Source: Actinomycetota bacterium
GTDB lineage: Bacteria > Actinomycetota > Acidimicrobiia > Acidimicrobiales > Poriferisodaliceae
Length of the DNA stretch: 24,952 bases
Assembly (NCBI GenBank): GCA_002731665.1
Contig: PCCJ01000098.1
Span: forward strand, 1-24,952
Direction: 5' to 3'
Position 1 is the first letter of the stretch. Every line of letters starts with the position of its first letter. Positions 6,564-16,600 of the stretch are shown here, in pieces. Both the position numbers and the translations under genes were made by a program. Below the pieces are notes generated by a model, which had not been told where the DNA came from, did not search any database, and saw only the letters and a program-made list of their open reading frames with translations.

Positions 6564-7931
6564 ATGAACAATCTCCTTAAAGAGCTGCAGGCACGACTGC
6601 CTGCCGATTGCATCCAAGTAGATCCAGAAGTTGTTCGATCTTATTCACAAGACCGAGCAGTTTTTGAGAGAGCAGGGACAGCAGCAATCTTAGTGATGCC
6701 CCGTTCTACTGAAGAAGTGGTGTCTGCAGTAATGGCGGCAAACGCAGCAGAAGTGCCGATTGTGCCCAGAGGAGCAGGAACTGGTCTTACCGGCGCAGCT
6801 AATGCGATCGACGGCTGTCTAATACTTTCGCTGCACAGAATGACAAAGATCATCGAGATAGATACGACCAACCGAATGGTCCGAGTGCAACCCGGCTGCA
6901 TTAACTCGGAACTAAAAGCTGCAGTCGCTGAGCATGGTCTCTTCTACCCTCCTGATCCTGCTTCTTTCGAAATGTCCAGCATCGGAGGTAATGTAGCTAC
7001 TAATGCCGGCGGCCTATGCTGCGTAAAATACGGAGTTACTCGCGATTATGTGATCGGTCTTGAAGTAGTACTCGCGTCGGGCGAAATCATGCGAACTGGG
7101 CGCCGAACGCTTAAGAGCACCACCGGATTAGATCTGACTGGTCTATTTGTGGGGTCCGAAGGTCTTCTTGGCATCATTACTGAAATTACTGCGAAATTAG
7201 TTCCATCACCTCCGCCACCAGCGACAGCCGTGGCTTACTTCGATGAGCTTCCTGATGCCGGCACAGCTATTGGTGAAATATTTCGTTCGGGACATGAGCC
7301 CAGTCTTATGGAAATCATTGACCGGGCAAGCCTTCAGCAAGTTGAAAAAGTTTACAAAATGGATCTTGACCTCGATGCTGCTTGCCTCTTGCTGATACAA
7401 ACTGCCGGGGATAATTCTGCGGAATCGATAGAAACTATTTCGGACATCTGCAAATCGTCTGGTGCCAGTTTTGTCGCTCATGTCGATGACCCTGCAGAGG
7501 GCGACATGTTGATTGAAGTGCGGCGTCGCGTATGGCCAGCGTTTGAAAAAACAAATAAATCTATACTCCCTGAAGATGTAGCTGTACCGCGCCAGCACCT
7601 ACCTGAATTGATGGCAGGAATAGTTGCTATCGGTGAACGCCACAAAGTTTCGCTTCCCACTGTTGGACATGCAGGCGACGGCAACATGCACCCTCTTCTT
7701 GTTTTCGATGGAAATGATGAAGCCGAAGTAGCTCGGGTCCGGGCGGCCTTTGCCGAAATAGTGAAGCTCGCTCTCAGCTTGGGCGGCACTATCGCCGCTG
7801 AACACGGTGTAGGTACCTTAAAGCGTGAGTTCGTGAGCGATGAGTTGGACCCAACTCAGCTCGCCGTAATGGGAACAATCCGTAATTCGTTGGATCCTTT
7901 AAATCGTTTAAACCCAGGCAAGAAACTTTAA
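6564..7931 (+). CDS. FAD-linked oxidase, glycolate/D-lactate dehydrogenase GlcD type
   Basis: 455 residues, the usual GlcD length. The FAD-binding (PCMH) half contains VPIVPRGAGTGLTGA near residues 65-79 and SSIGGNVATNAGG. The C-terminal FAD-oxidase half holds VGHAGDGNMHP near 366-376 and AAEHGVGTLKREF near 411-423, with the His residues expected at the active site. Such enzymes oxidise 2-hydroxyacids such as glycolate or D-lactate to 2-oxoacids. The GlcE and GlcF partners are absent, so it could be a single-subunit D-2-hydroxyacid dehydrogenase. No clear ribosome site precedes it; it probably shares the asparaginase transcript. It converges on the DUF4280 gene with an 11-nt gap. Confidence 0.85.
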   Translation: MNNLLKELQARLPADCIQVDPEVVRSYSQDRAVFERAGTAAILVMPRSTEEVVSAVMAANAAEVPIVPRGAGTGLTGAANAIDGCLILSLHRMTKIIEIDTTNRMVRVQPGCINSELKAAVAEHGLFYPPDPASFEMSSIGGNVATNAGGLCCVKYGVTRDYVIGLEVVLASGEIMRTGRRTLKSTTGLDLTGLFVGSEGLLGIITEITAKLVPSPPPPATAVAYFDELPDAGTAIGEIFRSGHEPSLMEIIDRASLQQVEKVYKMDLDLDAACLLLIQTAGDNSAESIETISDICKSSGASFVAHVDDPAEGDMLIEVRRRVWPAFEKTNKSILPEDVAVPRQHLPELMAGIVAIGERHKVSLPTVGHAGDGNMHPLLVFDGNDEAEVARVRAAFAEIVKLALSLGGTIAAEHGVGTLKREFVSDELDPTQLAVMGTIRNSLDPLNRLNPGKKL

Positions 7932-7942
7932 GTCGCCTATTT

Positions 7943-8329
7943 TCAAGCAGTCATAACGTTCATTTGTCCGGGCATAGAGAATTGGATCATACCGCCATAG
8001 GTGCAGACCGCTTTACAGCTGTTAGTTAGCGCAGGCATATTAGCGATCTGAACGGTCGGAGAACCAGGTACCCATGGTGCGGTGACCGCCGGTATGCAAG
8101 GCATCGGAGTTAACACGCCCATAGCTGCAGCGGACGCAGCTGCCACCGTAGGGTTCGCCATTGAGGAGCACATGCCGAACGGCGGAATGTTCATGTTGGG
8201 TTTGTTATCCATAATATTCGCAGCTGGGGCACCTGCGTTGACTTTACTTTTAGGTAACACCGAAAGTGCAGCAGGCGCCATTCCGAAGCTGCAGGTCATT
8301 AACGCTCCAGAAACTACTTGAACAGCCAT
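7943..8329 (-). CDS. DUF4280 PAAR-like spike-tip protein
   Basis: 128 residues. It opens with VVSGALMTCSFG and contains NIPPFGMCSSMANPT, AAAMGVLTPMPCIP, APWVPGSPTV, MPALTNSCKAVC and ends GGMIQFSMPGQ. These are the hallmarks of DUF4280, a PAAR-like family that caps the VgrG-type spike of contractile injection systems and helps dock cargo. A perfect ribosome site (GGAGG at 8336-8332) precedes the ATG. In this window it lies at the downstream end of the leftward CIS-type cluster, but the divergent YbjN-like gene separates it from the rest. It therefore needs its own promoter, presumably in 8330-8382. Confidence 0.88.
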   Translation of the reverse strand: MAVQVVSGALMTCSFGMAPAALSVLPKSKVNAGAPAANIMDNKPNMNIPPFGMCSSMANPTVAAASAAAMGVLTPMPCIPAVTAPWVPGSPTVQIANMPALTNSCKAVCTYGGMIQFSMPGQMNVMTA

Positions 8330-8345
8330 TTTCCTCCAAGAATTC

Positions 8346-8360
8346 GATAAGTCACTTATC
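8346..8360. promoter_or_regulatory. 15-bp palindrome between divergent spike-tip and YbjN-like genes
   Basis: GATAAGT-C-ACTTATC is a perfect 7+7 inverted repeat in the 53-nt divergent gap, followed by TTTTT. It overlaps the expected -35 area of the rightward gene and lies just upstream of the ribosome site of the leftward one. An operator serving both genes is the likeliest reading. A short terminator hairpin (6-bp stem, TCA loop, T run) is possible but makes little sense between two divergent starts. Confidence 0.45.
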
Positions 8361-8370
8361 TTTTTAGCAC

Positions 8371-8376
8371 TAAGAT
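8371..8376 (+). promoter_or_regulatory. -10 box for the YbjN-like gene, leaderless
   Basis: TAAGAT ends 6 nt before the ATG at 8383, so transcription would begin at or next to the start codon. No ribosome site is present. The palindrome at 8346-8360 lies where a -35 or activator site would be. Confidence 0.45.
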
Positions 8377-8382
8377 CGACCT

Positions 8383-9147
8383 ATGTCCCGCCTATGTTTC
8401 GCTCATGCGTCTGGAGATATACAGGTATCCGAATCAGAATCGGCTCGAGATCGTCAGTTAGTGTTTTTTAGATTTGACGTAACTTGTGAAGTTTGGGAAC
8501 ATATCCAGCTCAACAACATTTTTAGCCATTCTTCGTATAAGCAAACGTATGGTCAGCTCGCAGCCGATGGACCCGTTCGTTTAACGTTAAAAGGTGCGAT
8601 AGAGCTTACTCAGAACCTTGAGAACCTTGCGGCTGACGAGTTTGAAATAGTTCAGGCTAGTGAACTTACATGCGATCTTCGAGACGAATCGCTAGCCAGT
8701 CTTTTCCACTCAGAATCTGTATGGGCTGAATGTATCGGTCGCCTCGTTGACATGGGGTTCGGCTTGCAGAGTGAGACTCACGATGAGCTTTTCATGTTAG
8801 ATGGATACGGCACAGAGGCGCGGTTGTGTTTGCATCCCGCTAACCATATTGCCACGTTGGTCTTTTCTCATGATCTCGGATATACGGATGAGAATAGAGG
8901 TGACCTCCTTGCTTTAATAAATGAAATTAATATGAGTTCTTTGTTAGGAGCCGTATCGCTACTTGATCCAAAAAAACTTACAGTCCGAGTGGGTATTCCT
9001 ATTGTTAACTCACAGGGAACTATGAAGTTGCTTAGCGATTTATCGTTTAGCGTTCTAAGTATGTTTCAGGAAACTCTTTCCCTACTTGAAGCCTTTACAG
9101 ATGGGTCTATTTCTTTAAAAGAAGCGTTATCTGAGATTCTTAATTAA
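8383..9147 (+). CDS. YbjN-like protein (type III chaperone-like fold), putative
   Basis: 254 residues, soluble, acidic, with no signal peptide or membrane segment. The second half (about 120-254) resembles the YbjN domain. It has a short helix ending in RLVDMGFGLQ, a beta-sheet with EARLCLHPANHIATLVFSH, the helix LLALINEINM, strands AVSLLDPKKLTVRVGIPI, and a C-terminal helix pair (SFSVLSMFQETLSLLEAF). The YbjN fold is shared with type III secretion chaperones. The N-terminal half is not recognised and may be a degenerate second copy. It starts divergently from the spike-tip gene and ends 6 nt from the lipoprotein gene. A role as effector or spike chaperone is inference from position; a general regulator is equally open. 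Confidence 0.55.
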   Translation: MSRLCFAHASGDIQVSESESARDRQLVFFRFDVTCEVWEHIQLNNIFSHSSYKQTYGQLAADGPVRLTLKGAIELTQNLENLAADEFEIVQASELTCDLRDESLASLFHSESVWAECIGRLVDMGFGLQSETHDELFMLDGYGTEARLCLHPANHIATLVFSHDLGYTDENRGDLLALINEINMSSLLGAVSLLDPKKLTVRVGIPIVNSQGTMKLLSDLSFSVLSMFQETLSLLEAFTDGSISLKEALSEILN

Positions 9148-9153
9148 GAGTTT

Positions 9154-10266
9154 TCAACTTTTATTTGGGTAACAGAAACTATGTTGTTCTTCGGTTTCGG
9201 CTGTTGCGTAGGTGTGGTGAATATCACTAGCCCGAACAAAATTTATATCCAATGAAAGCCTGTCAACAAAAGGTAGGGAACTTGAGTTAGCCGCAGCGCC
9301 CGAAAGCTCAATTTCGAGCCAATAACGGCTTCCGTCATCTATATTCTCATTGCTTTCAGTGTTGCGAAGTATCGAGAATGCTAACGGTTCACCTATTTTG
9401 TCGCTTATTCCTAACAAATCACGTTCATCCAAGTCAGAGAAGCCGTATTCTACAATTGTTGGTGATGCAATGAACAGCTCGCTTTCCTCCGTTTCGCCTT
9501 CATTATTCTCTCGGAGAACTTTCACCGCAACTGAATATGGAAGCCTTAAAACTTCTTGAGCTCCTCTATTAGGGGTGAGCCAAAAGAAATCTCCGAAACC
9601 TTTTTCAGTAACGATGAGCTCCGATTTAGAAACACCAAACAGTTCTTCGTCAGACACAATCTGGGCGACGGAAAATCTGCTGTGCATCGTGCTCAAATGG
9701 CTTGACGCGTTGCATAAGTCTTGGGCATGAGTGGTTAGATCTGGTAACTCTTCACCCTTGTTATCGCGTCCAGGGTGCACCAAGAAACATAGTGCGCTGC
9801 GATGAAGCGCACCGGTTTGCTTGTCATTCCATGTATCCATATTCGGGAATAGGTAGGACAGCCGAAATTGAGTGGAGCTGATTGGCTTACCAAGAACCGA
9901 AATCGCGCCTCCGGTGCATTCCGATAACGCGAAGTCTCTCAATGAGTCTACGCCCGGGTAAACGTCTGCTAAGTCCGGGTCAGCAGCTAGGAATCGGCGG
10001 GTAATCATGTAGAGCTCATGAGTATGTGCAGAATCGCAGTCAACGAGATTCAGTTCCTTAATTTCGTCAGTCGCGTTTGTAGCGTCCTCTTTAGAACAGA
10101 TAGAGCTGCTGGCGAGGTCGTACTCACTCGGGCTCAAGAAATCGAGCCTCGAATCTGTAAGGTCTGTCACCGGTACTCCTCCGCCGAAACCACAACTTGT
10201 TAGGCCAGCCAGTATCGCTAGGGACACAAGCCTGCCTGCTTGTTGAAGAAACCTAGTTTTTTTCAT
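9154..10266 (-). CDS. Lipoprotein with Septum_form-type domain
   Basis: 370 residues from the ATG at 10266, which follows a GGAG ribosome site and gives a proper lipoprotein signal: MKKTR, a hydrophobic stretch, then the lipobox LTSC with Cys25 as the lipid-anchor residue. The extended frame to 10320 would bury the signal and is rejected. Residues about 60-165 match the septum-formation family pattern (NLVDCDSAHTHELY, VYPGVDSL, SECTGG, LSYLFPNMDTWN, ALCFLV), with Cys pairs likely forming disulfides. The C-terminal 200 residues are unrecognised. It sits 72 nt after the 2461-aa membrane protein on the same strand and is probably co-transcribed. A surface partner of the CIS-linked membrane proteins is plausible but unproven. 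Confidence 0.75.
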   Translation of the reverse strand: MKKTRFLQQAGRLVSLAILAGLTSCGFGGGVPVTDLTDSRLDFLSPSEYDLASSSICSKEDATNATDEIKELNLVDCDSAHTHELYMITRRFLAADPDLADVYPGVDSLRDFALSECTGGAISVLGKPISSTQFRLSYLFPNMDTWNDKQTGALHRSALCFLVHPGRDNKGEELPDLTTHAQDLCNASSHLSTMHSRFSVAQIVSDEELFGVSKSELIVTEKGFGDFFWLTPNRGAQEVLRLPYSVAVKVLRENNEGETEESELFIASPTIVEYGFSDLDERDLLGISDKIGEPLAFSILRNTESNENIDDGSRYWLEIELSGAAANSSSLPFVDRLSLDINFVRASDIHHTYATAETEEQHSFCYPNKS

Positions 10267-10338
10267 CGGGAAATAGCTCCTTGCATCCCAAGTCCATCGG
10301 TCAGACCGCCCATTATCCACGCATCACTAAATTCTACA

Positions 10339-10686
10339 TCAGTCAATGTCGGTCACCGTTGCAGTAACAGTCTGATCAGCAAGCGAATCAAACGCATTAT
10401 CACTCGCATCATCTTTAACACTCAACGTCAACGTCGCATCCTGATTACCATCATCCAAACCATCAGCAACACCAGTCACAGTAACAGTCTGAGCCGTCGC
10501 CCAATTCAAGCTAGTAAACGTCAACGCCGACACACCAGAAGGAGACACAGCCGCTTCACCAGCATCACCCGACACAACACCAATAACCACATTGCTCGAA
10601 GGCTGGGAATCCAACACAACCGTAAACGTCTCAGTCGAACCAGACTCACTCACCGACACAGCAGACTTAGAAACACTAAACCCAAC
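10339..10686 (-). repeat. Calx-beta-like module, copy A (terminal, G/T-skewed codons)
   Basis: This encodes residues 2347-2461 of the giant protein: FSVSKSAVSVSESGS, LDSQPSSNVVIGVVS, LNWATAQTVTVTGVAD, QTVTATVTD. Nearly every codon ends in G or T (TTG ACG TTG AGT GTT, for example), unlike the mixed usage of the rest of the gene. It is about 65-70 % identical in protein to copy B, with long identical DNA blocks, by eye. Confidence 0.8.
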
Positions 10687-13600
10687 CGATGAGGTACTTA
10701 CAGAATATGTCTGCAAGTCATACCCAGAAGAAACGGCTGTCGGAGGTCCCTCGGATACTTTGCTGCCGGCTGTGGTGTATTCGATAGGGATCGAGTAGGT
10801 CGCAGTTGATAGACCTGTGCGTTCAACCTCTAGCAAGTATGAGGAAGAGCCAGAACCATTAGTAGTTTTGCTAGGTGGCACAGCACCGATGCTGCCTACC
10901 GTGGCGGCAAATTCATATGTTCCAGCGCTGCCGTCAACTGCGGACGCTATTAACGGTGTGAGCAAATTTCCGCCACTGAGGCGTAGTATTGCACCAACGC
11001 TATTTGTGTTGTTATTTTGAACTGTCACTCGCAGTCGAATCGGTTTCGCATATAAAAGAAGCGTCCCAAAATCTATGGTCTCGGCTGAGGTCACAGTCAG
11101 ATTGGCAAGAGAACCGAACGCCGCAGCTGATGTTTCATAGACGTAGTATTTGTCTGATGAGCTTCCAACTAGTATTTCCTCGTACGTGACTGCCCCGCTA
11201 GTGTTTAGCGTTGCGTCAACAAGGTTTGCGTTGCCGCTACTTCGTAGCATCAACTTGAATTGCCCCATGGGAACGCTTGAAAATGTAAGAACACCATCTG
11301 ATGAGTTCAGAACTTCAGCCGATAAGGCCTTCTGCATAGTTCCGCTAACGTCAGATTCTCGCACTAGATAAGCATCAACCGGTACATCCAGGACAATTGG
11401 AGAACCAGCAATCGGCGATCCCTTAACAGATATTTTGATAGTAGCCCCGCTCGTGGCCATTACAATCTCATTCAAAGGACCGTTCGCTTCATAAGGAATC
11501 GATAACACAGCTCTTTGAACTAGGTAATTTGGTGTGGACGAGTTGCAGTCAATAAACCAAAAAGTCTGAGCTCCAGAACCCTGGATAGCCAAGTCTGCAA
11601 GGCCATTCGCGTCAGTTAATTCTGACGCTACGCTCGTGCACGCGCTAGTCCCAGCCGGCGCATTCGAAGTTCGACGATATAACAAAGCACTGGGTTCTGT
11701 TCTCGTAACTTTTATACTCTGGAGCGCGTTACCAGACCCATTTTTCAGCAAGAATCTGACTAGTTTGTTGTTGTCTACCACTGTTGCGGTAACGGTTTGA
11801 TTAGTAAGTGGATCAAATGCGTTTGCGCTCGAATCATCCACGATAGATAAGGTGATAATCGAAGTTTGGGCTCCATCTCGAACTGTGTCGGCTATACCAG
11901 TCACAGTAATAGTCTGAGCCGTCGCCCAATTTGAATTAGTAAACGTCAACGACGACGAGCTGACAGTTGCTTCGCCGGTATCAGCAGATACAACACTAAT
12001 GACCACATTGCTGTCAGGCCTCGAATCCAACACAACGGTAAAGGCCGCAGTTGTGCCAGACTCACTCACCGACACCGCAGACTTAGAAACACTAAAGCCT
12101 GCTATAAAGCTAATTTGCGCTGACGTGTCCCAGGGGCCATTGCCCGCACTGTTCTTAGCGCGGACACGGAATTGAATAGTACTGCCGGCTTCAACAGCTA
12201 AACCGCTAACAGATAGTTGAACTATTTCGGCAGTCGTAGATGGTGATAGCCCTGCAATCGTTGCCCAAGCACCACTGTTCACGCTTTTTTGAATTTCATA
12301 ACTTTGTAAAGCGCTGCTATTTAAAGTTGGCTTTCCCCACACCAAACTAATCGTGCCGGACGTAGTAGTTTCGGTAGCTGTTAATCCAGTAATGGGTCCT
12401 GGTATCGCAGCAGAATTACTCGTAATCACGAGATTGCTCTCAGTTACAGAAGTTGCACCAACAAATACAAATTGTTCTGCGGTTGAATACTCGTTTTGAG
12501 GTCTCGACCAGAAAAGTGCTCGATCAGCACCACCGGGAACAGGCACTGAACAGGAATGAGATGTGTCAGACACGTAGCATGACGGCAAGCTCTTTAATTC
12601 GGCGCTTTCTGTATAAACCCCGGCGCCAGTCCAAGTTGGTTCAATCGGTTCCTCACGAAGTGTTTTAGAACCAAAATCAAAGTATATTTTCGCTTCGCCC
12701 TTATCCCATTTGACAACTGATCCGTTGTCGTTTCTGAATAAATTAACCACTAAGCGTCCACGGTCACCGAAGTAAGCAGAAAAGCTGTATAAAGCTTGCT
12801 CAGCTAACACTGGCAACGCAGCTACAGCAACAGAACTTCTATAAATTTCCGCAGCGGCTGGTGAGGCCTGAGCTTGGCCACATAGTTCTCTAGCAGCGCT
12901 ATCGACATCGGCAAAGTCAACAGCAATCACAGGACGATTTATTACACATATGAGTCGGGGCGCCACACCATTTCCAGCATCAGTCGTTACGTTAGAAACG
13001 CCTAACCGATAACTACCGACACTTTTGACCTCTGACTGTTTTGCCTCAAGCGGCGTTTTCCATGAGGCAGCAGTCGTTTCAGACATTGATGACGAAAGAA
13101 AAAAGATTTTTCCTTTTGAAAGGAGAGAGCGATCAACCGAGCACAATCCGTCTACAGAATTGTCAACAACACAATTAATTTTGCGATCTAGCTGTGTCAC
13201 AATACCACCGGCATTTTTTTGACCAGCACCGTCTGACTTCTGAATTTTAAACCACAACGACGGAGATGATATTGCAGCTTTCGCTGTGAAATTATTGTGA
13301 GCTTCGGTTGCGGTCTGTTGCTGGGTTGAGAAAGTTTGGGCAAACACAACTACTGGAAAAATTTGTGGCACTAGTGGGGCGGCTCCACTGACAAATATTT
13401 CCACAGCTGCGTCACCAAGAGTCACACCACTTTCTAATGGGACGGCGTCTGCTGCATAGTTACTCATCTTAACTTCGTGCGTTTTCGTTGCTAAGCCATC
13501 TCCTAAAGTCACCTCTCCGTACTGGGTCGCTAGATAGGTTCCTGATTTAGAAACTTCTAACGAGACTGTTCCAGGGCTAAGTGATGTAGAGTTCCCGGAC

Positions 13601-16600
13601 TTTGCTACGACGCAGGAACCTTCTGAATCTGTCGTACATGTATATTCGTTCGAAGTCTCGTCGGACTGCCACGCTTTCACAGTCGCTCCCTCGACTGCTG
13701 ATCCCGAAACTTTGTCGACAACTTTTACTTTTAGGTCATCTGCGTAAGTTCCGGTTGGAAACTGCGGAACGGTTATTTGTTGAGAGGGAGAACCACCTTC
13801 AAGATAAAGCTTCAGGTAAGACGTTTGCTTGCTAGCTTTTTCGACTTTAAAAATAACTAAGCCAGGATCTAAATTTTTAAAAGTACATTTTCCGTCTCCT
13901 GAGGTTGAAGAAGTTACGACACGACTTGAATCGGTCGTGGTATCGGCGTTGTCTGAGTTCGCTCCATCTTGACAGTGTTTGGGGGTAGCAACACTGGCAG
14001 ATGTGCCAGTGTGAGCCTGTCTAAAACTAACTTTTACTCCCACAACTGCATCGCCAACAGAGTCCACTACGGAAACCGTCACATTTCCTGGATAGAAAAG
14101 ACAAGTTTTGTCAGAGCCACTTTGGGCGAGCGCGCAGTTCCCAACCTCAGACGCTTTCTGCACAACTCTCGCCGAATCGCCAGCGCTTGTGTTTCCAGTC
14201 ACATGCGCTCTTATTTTTGTCGGAGCTCTTTCCGCACTTGCTATGTTCACTTGCTTTTTAAGTAACGCAACACCATAAGCATTGCTGCTGTTCTCTGTCC
14301 CAGCAGATACACGATCGTTGAAGGTTACATTTAGCGTTGCAACGCTCGAGTTATCAGCAATAACTATTTTTTTCGTAGAACTCAGATAACCCTCTTTGCT
14401 TACTCTTAAATGTGCTGGGCCTACTGTATGGGCGCCGCTGAAAGTACAGCTCCCTGAGCTGGGAAGGTCAGAATTGGCGAGAACTCCAACATCGTCACCT
14501 GTCGAACCATCGGAGAAACAACTTCCAACCGTGGCGCCATTTTGGATTAATTGAGCTCGAAAGCCGTTCGTAATAGCGGTGGTCGAAGCAGATACGCCAT
14601 CCCATTTCTGCGCTACTACTTTGACGTCTTGAGCAGTTTTCACAGCAGCGATCGTTGAACCAAACGTATGAGGAGTAGCTAGCGAGGTGCTATCTGTGTC
14701 ACCTTGAAGTTGACCAGCAGACGTTATTTCAAGTTGTTTGTCTAGGACAAGAACAGATGACGCGGACGTGAAAATTGAGAAGTCATCGGGACCTACTAAC
14801 TCAAAAGGATCACCCGCAACTTTCGAATATTGAACATAACCTGTAATTAGCCTGCTCATATTTATAGTAATTGGTAACTGAATCGTCACTCCAAGGGAAC
14901 CTGTTACCGAAGTTTCAGATGATTGCCCAGCCAGCGAAGCAGTAATTGTTGACGCCGTTGTGTCCAAGACTCGTTCGAAGGAATAGCAGCCGGGCGTTGC
15001 ACAGCTTGAGCTCGGACCCGAGATCGTCGAGTTCGAGTTGACAGTTACTGTCGCACCGTTTAACGGATTACCCAAAGAATCTCGAACAGTGCCTTTAATG
15101 CTTCCATAGCTAAAGATCGAAGTTGTAGTTTGTGGCAAAGCGGGCTCTACGTCTGATGCTTCGACGTCGACAATTGTTGTTGTTGGCTTGTGGCCAGCGA
15201 CGCTACTCGTGAAAACGTATCGGCCGACTTGTGCCTTGGAAAAAACTAGCTCGCCCTTTGCATCCGGCTGAAATTTACAATCGGACTTGCGAGTCCCTCG
15301 GGATAGTTGCAACGCAGCGCAACTCACGCTGTCTAAACCCGTTGCCTGCAGCACAACGTTTGTTATGGCCTCGACTTCGCAATCAGCTGTATAGCAAAAC
15401 TTTGCTTTTAACCAGCCTGTTATCTGACCAAGATTTTTAGTGATTTTTATTGGAGCTATTGCAGACCCCAGTTCGCATGAGTTATCGCCGATAGACACTA
15501 TGCACGTGATAGTCAGGGTCTGCAGCCCCGGCGCGCCGATCGACAGGGCATAGGTGTTATAAGGAACGGCGGCTATTCGAATTTCGCAGGTCTTAATGTT
15601 TTCACCTGAGCCTGCTATTGGCACGAGGGTGGAATTAATTACGCTATCACTACTCTCTAAAGTCACTGTTACTTGTTCTGGGCAATCCAAGACATTAAGG
15701 CCAGAATCAAGGATTGAAATAAATCCAGTTAAAATTTCGTCAGTTGAGGTCAGAATATTGCTATGGATTATTTCCGCGTCCTGATGATCAGAGAATTCGA
15801 TGCCCTTGCTATCTGAGATCCAGTTTGTAGCTTCGTACGTAATTAAATAGGTTTGCCCGCTCGGCAAAAATGGTACGTTCGGGAAACTGAAATTAAATGC
15901 TGTCTCACGATTACAAAATATTTCTTGTGCGGCTGCTGAATTTTTTCGAAATATGCCGTGACCAGACAGGGTTACGGTGACCGGTACGGTCAAAGAGCTA
16001 CATTGTCCGTTCTTTCCTTCTAGTGTCACTTCACCGCGAAGAGACCCTCCCGCTTTGAGTAACTGATACGAATCTTCGCTCGTTGGTATATCTGGTAACG
16101 CTGAGCTCTTCGACTTTAGCTTTGCTGCAACGATCGAATCGCTAACACAACTTGTTGACTCCGGGTCACTCGTAGGTTCGTAAAGTAATGAACAGCCGGC
16201 GCCTAAATTAATTATTTGGGCGAAGGTTTCATAGCCAGGCTTCGATGCTTCAAGCACAAATGTGCCTGGTGTCGCCAGACCTCGAAATTCAAAACTCCCT
16301 TGTTTCTTACCTAAAGCTTTTGCTGCTTCACTGGTCAAAGTTTCGCTTGCGAAGGTTCCGGCCGCAGAAGTCAGCGTAATAGCCACACCCGAAAGCGCGG
16401 TATTCATATCGCCTTCACCAGGTCCGAAAAATCTACCAGCTAAAACACCATCTGCCGGAGAAAGTGTAATAGCGCCAAGATCAATGAAATCAGCGCTCGA
16501 CGCGGTAACTATACGCGTAGTACTCACGTACCCAGGTTTGTGTATTCGGAACTCATAGACCTGGTCCCTTGCTAACGCAGCAATCACAAACTTATTTTCT

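Noticed and set aside
8082..8321. 79-aa rightward ORF inside the DUF4280 gene
   Set aside because: It is antisense to a well-supported family member that has a perfect ribosome site.
10240..10692. 150-aa rightward ORF opposite the end of the giant gene
   Set aside because: The product is Arg/Ser/Thr/His-rich, low in complexity and matches no family. It is an artefact of the strong codon skew of copy A on the other strand.
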